DNA of 64,000 nucleotides, taken from contig CAZEWG010000004.1 in NCBI GenBank assembly GCA_964514485.1, forward strand, positions 45,756 to 109,755, written 5' to 3'. A model generated the notes under the pieces. It was not told the DNA's origin. It worked only from the letters and a program-made list of their open reading frames with translations, and made no database searches. Both the position numbers and the translations under genes were made by a program. Of the stretch, positions 62,921 through 64,000 are shown piece after piece. The stretch comes from JAEZAA01 sp964514485 (lineage in GTDB: Bacteria; Pseudomonadota; Gammaproteobacteria; Pseudomonadales; Oleiphilaceae). Within the stretch, counting starts at the first letter, position 1; the number at the start of each line of letters is the position of its first letter.

Positions 62921-64000
62921 AGCTGACCTCCTCGCTCCGGACGCACCATTCGGCTCGCCTGGCGGACCGCAATATCATCCAGCAGATTAACCAATGCCAC
63001 CTGGCTCAATCGTTTATGTTCCTCCATGCGTGCGCGATGCCGCTCCAGTCGCTCAATCGCCATCCTGGTAACAGCCTGGTTTTCTTCCGCCACCAGCTGC
63101 TGAAGTTGCTTTGACAAGGCCGTTGTCCGGGTACGAAGTTTGGCAATACGATCACGCTCAGAAGAGTAATGCCCGGCATCATCCACCCGTTCGCTGAGGC
63201 GCTTTAAACCTTCCTTGTAGTGGTGGATCTGCTCATCGAGACTTGCCACGTGACGACGAGCTCTCTGACGATTGGCATCAAAGTCACTCATCGCCCGCCA
63301 TAGCAGCTCGCCCTCCAGCAAACGCAGCTTCGCGAGTTTTTGTTCAACATCCTGCCCTCCCCCCTGCTGCTGAAGTCTATGCAACTCCGCCTTTAACTGA
63401 TCGATACGGTGCTTTTGGGCCAGCATCAGGGGTGGAGCCAGTCGAAAATAATCCTGTTCCTTTTCAGCGCCTTCAATGTCCTTGACCAACCGGTTACGCT
63501 CATTCACAAGTGCGTTGAGTTCGCTGGCTTTCTGTTTCAATGGGCGAGCCGTGCTGGAGCGACTCGCCTTTTGCTGTTGCGTCTCCACCATCTTTTGGAA
63601 GATGCCCAGATTGCTTTCACCTTGATCCAGAATCTTCTGCAGCTCTCTCAGCTCCAGAATGGTTTTGGCGCGGCGGTAAAAGGTTTCATCCGCCATCAGA
63701 TAGCCCACCAACCCTGCCTTGGGCGTATTGGTGACCACGTCTCCGAGCAGAAACCAGTCGACCTCCTGCCGTAGCTGACCTTCCAGCAACACCTCGACCG
63801 CTCCCTTGTCGCGAAGTTCGGCGACCAGTTTATTCAGGTGGGCCATTTCCTTGTCGTACACAGAAACCGCTTCGACATAGGCCTCCAGCGCCGAAGACCG
63901 CAGATTTTCCTTCTCAAAGCCGTAAGCTACCGCTTGAAAACTTTCAGCCACGCCAGGCAGGACCAACGCATATTTTTTGGCCCGATGCCACATCTGCACT
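62917..64000 (-). CDS. Coiled-coil/TPR envelope protein, 5' end outside the window
   Basis: At least 360 residues, the frame being open through the window edge, so the N-terminus (and any signal) is missing. The visible start shows a TPR-like helix pair (ESFQAVAYGFEKENLRSSALEAYVEAVSVY), then about 150-330 a long heptad-rich coiled coil (LNALVNERNRLVKDIEGAEKEQ; LRTRTTALSKQLQQLVAEE). It ends with a basic RQASRMVRPERGG tail. The stop overlaps the start of the 941-residue TPR gene by 4 bp, so it belongs to the same operon. It has no recognised family from this part. Confidence 0.7.
   Translation of the reverse strand, partial: VQMWHRAKKYALVLPGVAESFQAVAYGFEKENLRSSALEAYVEAVSVYDKEMAHLNKLVAELRDKGAVEVLLEGQLRQEVDWFLLGDVVTNTPKAGLVGYLMADETFYRRAKTILELRELQKILDQGESNLGIFQKMVETQQQKASRSSTARPLKQKASELNALVNERNRLVKDIEGAEKEQDYFRLAPPLMLAQKHRIDQLKAELHRLQQQGGGQDVEQKLAKLRLLEGELLWRAMSDFDANRQRARRHVASLDEQIHHYKEGLKRLSERVDDAGHYSSERDRIAKLRTRTTALSKQLQQLVAEENQAVTRMAIERLERHRARMEEHKRLSQVALVNLLDDIAVRQASRMVRPERGGQL

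Overview
The window looks like the chromosome of a free-living marine-type gammaproteobacterium close to the Pseudomonadales/Oceanospirillales group (Marinobacter, Alcanivorax or Ketobacter-like). I infer this from protein similarity to Pseudomonas and from three gene-order blocks that I remember from P. aeruginosa: gap-like/mfd/csiV/MTIP/nagZ/psrA, pabB/thrH/cysH/cysB, and hrpA/fadD/hydrolase/MaoC. Coding density is high, base composition is even, and I saw no rRNA, tRNA, insertion sequence, prophage or CRISPR array.

Layout. 1-5.6 kb: the end of a leucine-degradation operon (methylcrotonyl-CoA carboxylase beta and alpha, HMG-CoA lyase) with an acetoacetyl-CoA synthetase as last gene, converging on a CrbS-type symporter/sensor-kinase hybrid (5.7-9.2 kb). 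9.4-12.7 kb: outer-membrane phospholipase A, MscL and a long-form GAPDH. 12.9-22.1 kb: mfd, csiV, MTIP, nagZ, an L,D-transpeptidase, psrA with a tandem operator, and a flavoprotein disulfide reductase. 22.2-30 kb: riboflavin synthase, a rhomboid protease converging on a zinc-ribbon membrane protein, holB, and a TgpA/DUF58 pair. 30.3-32.8 kb: three small exported proteins of unknown role, two of them related to each other, with leaders rich in inverted repeats. 32.9-41 kb: pabB, thrH, cysH, cysB, a TauE-type exporter and a MalT-like LuxR regulator. 41.2-48.6 kb: dinG, the type II secretion assembly pair gspB/exeA, mlaA and a FabH-like ketoacyl synthase. 48.7-56.3 kb: hrpA, fadD, a lysophospholipase-like hydrolase and a MaoC hydratase.

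56.3-64 kb (minus strand, running off the window edge) is the most unusual region. It is one tight operon of a coiled-coil/TPR protein, a 941-residue TPR protein, a TPR lipoprotein, a small periplasmic protein, an ExbB/TolQ channel, two ExbD/TolR proteins and an AgmX/PglI-type TonB-like protein. I infer a proton-driven, envelope-spanning machine that recalls the core of the Myxococcus Agl-Glt motor. One of its two ExbD subunits has Asn where the proton-carrying Asp is expected.

The genes share themes of fatty-acid and leucine catabolism (PsrA, FadD, MaoC, the FabH-like enzyme, the liu genes, AacS, the CrbS-like sensor) and of envelope biology (PldA, MlaA, NagZ, L,D-transpeptidase, GspAB, the Exb/AgmX operon).
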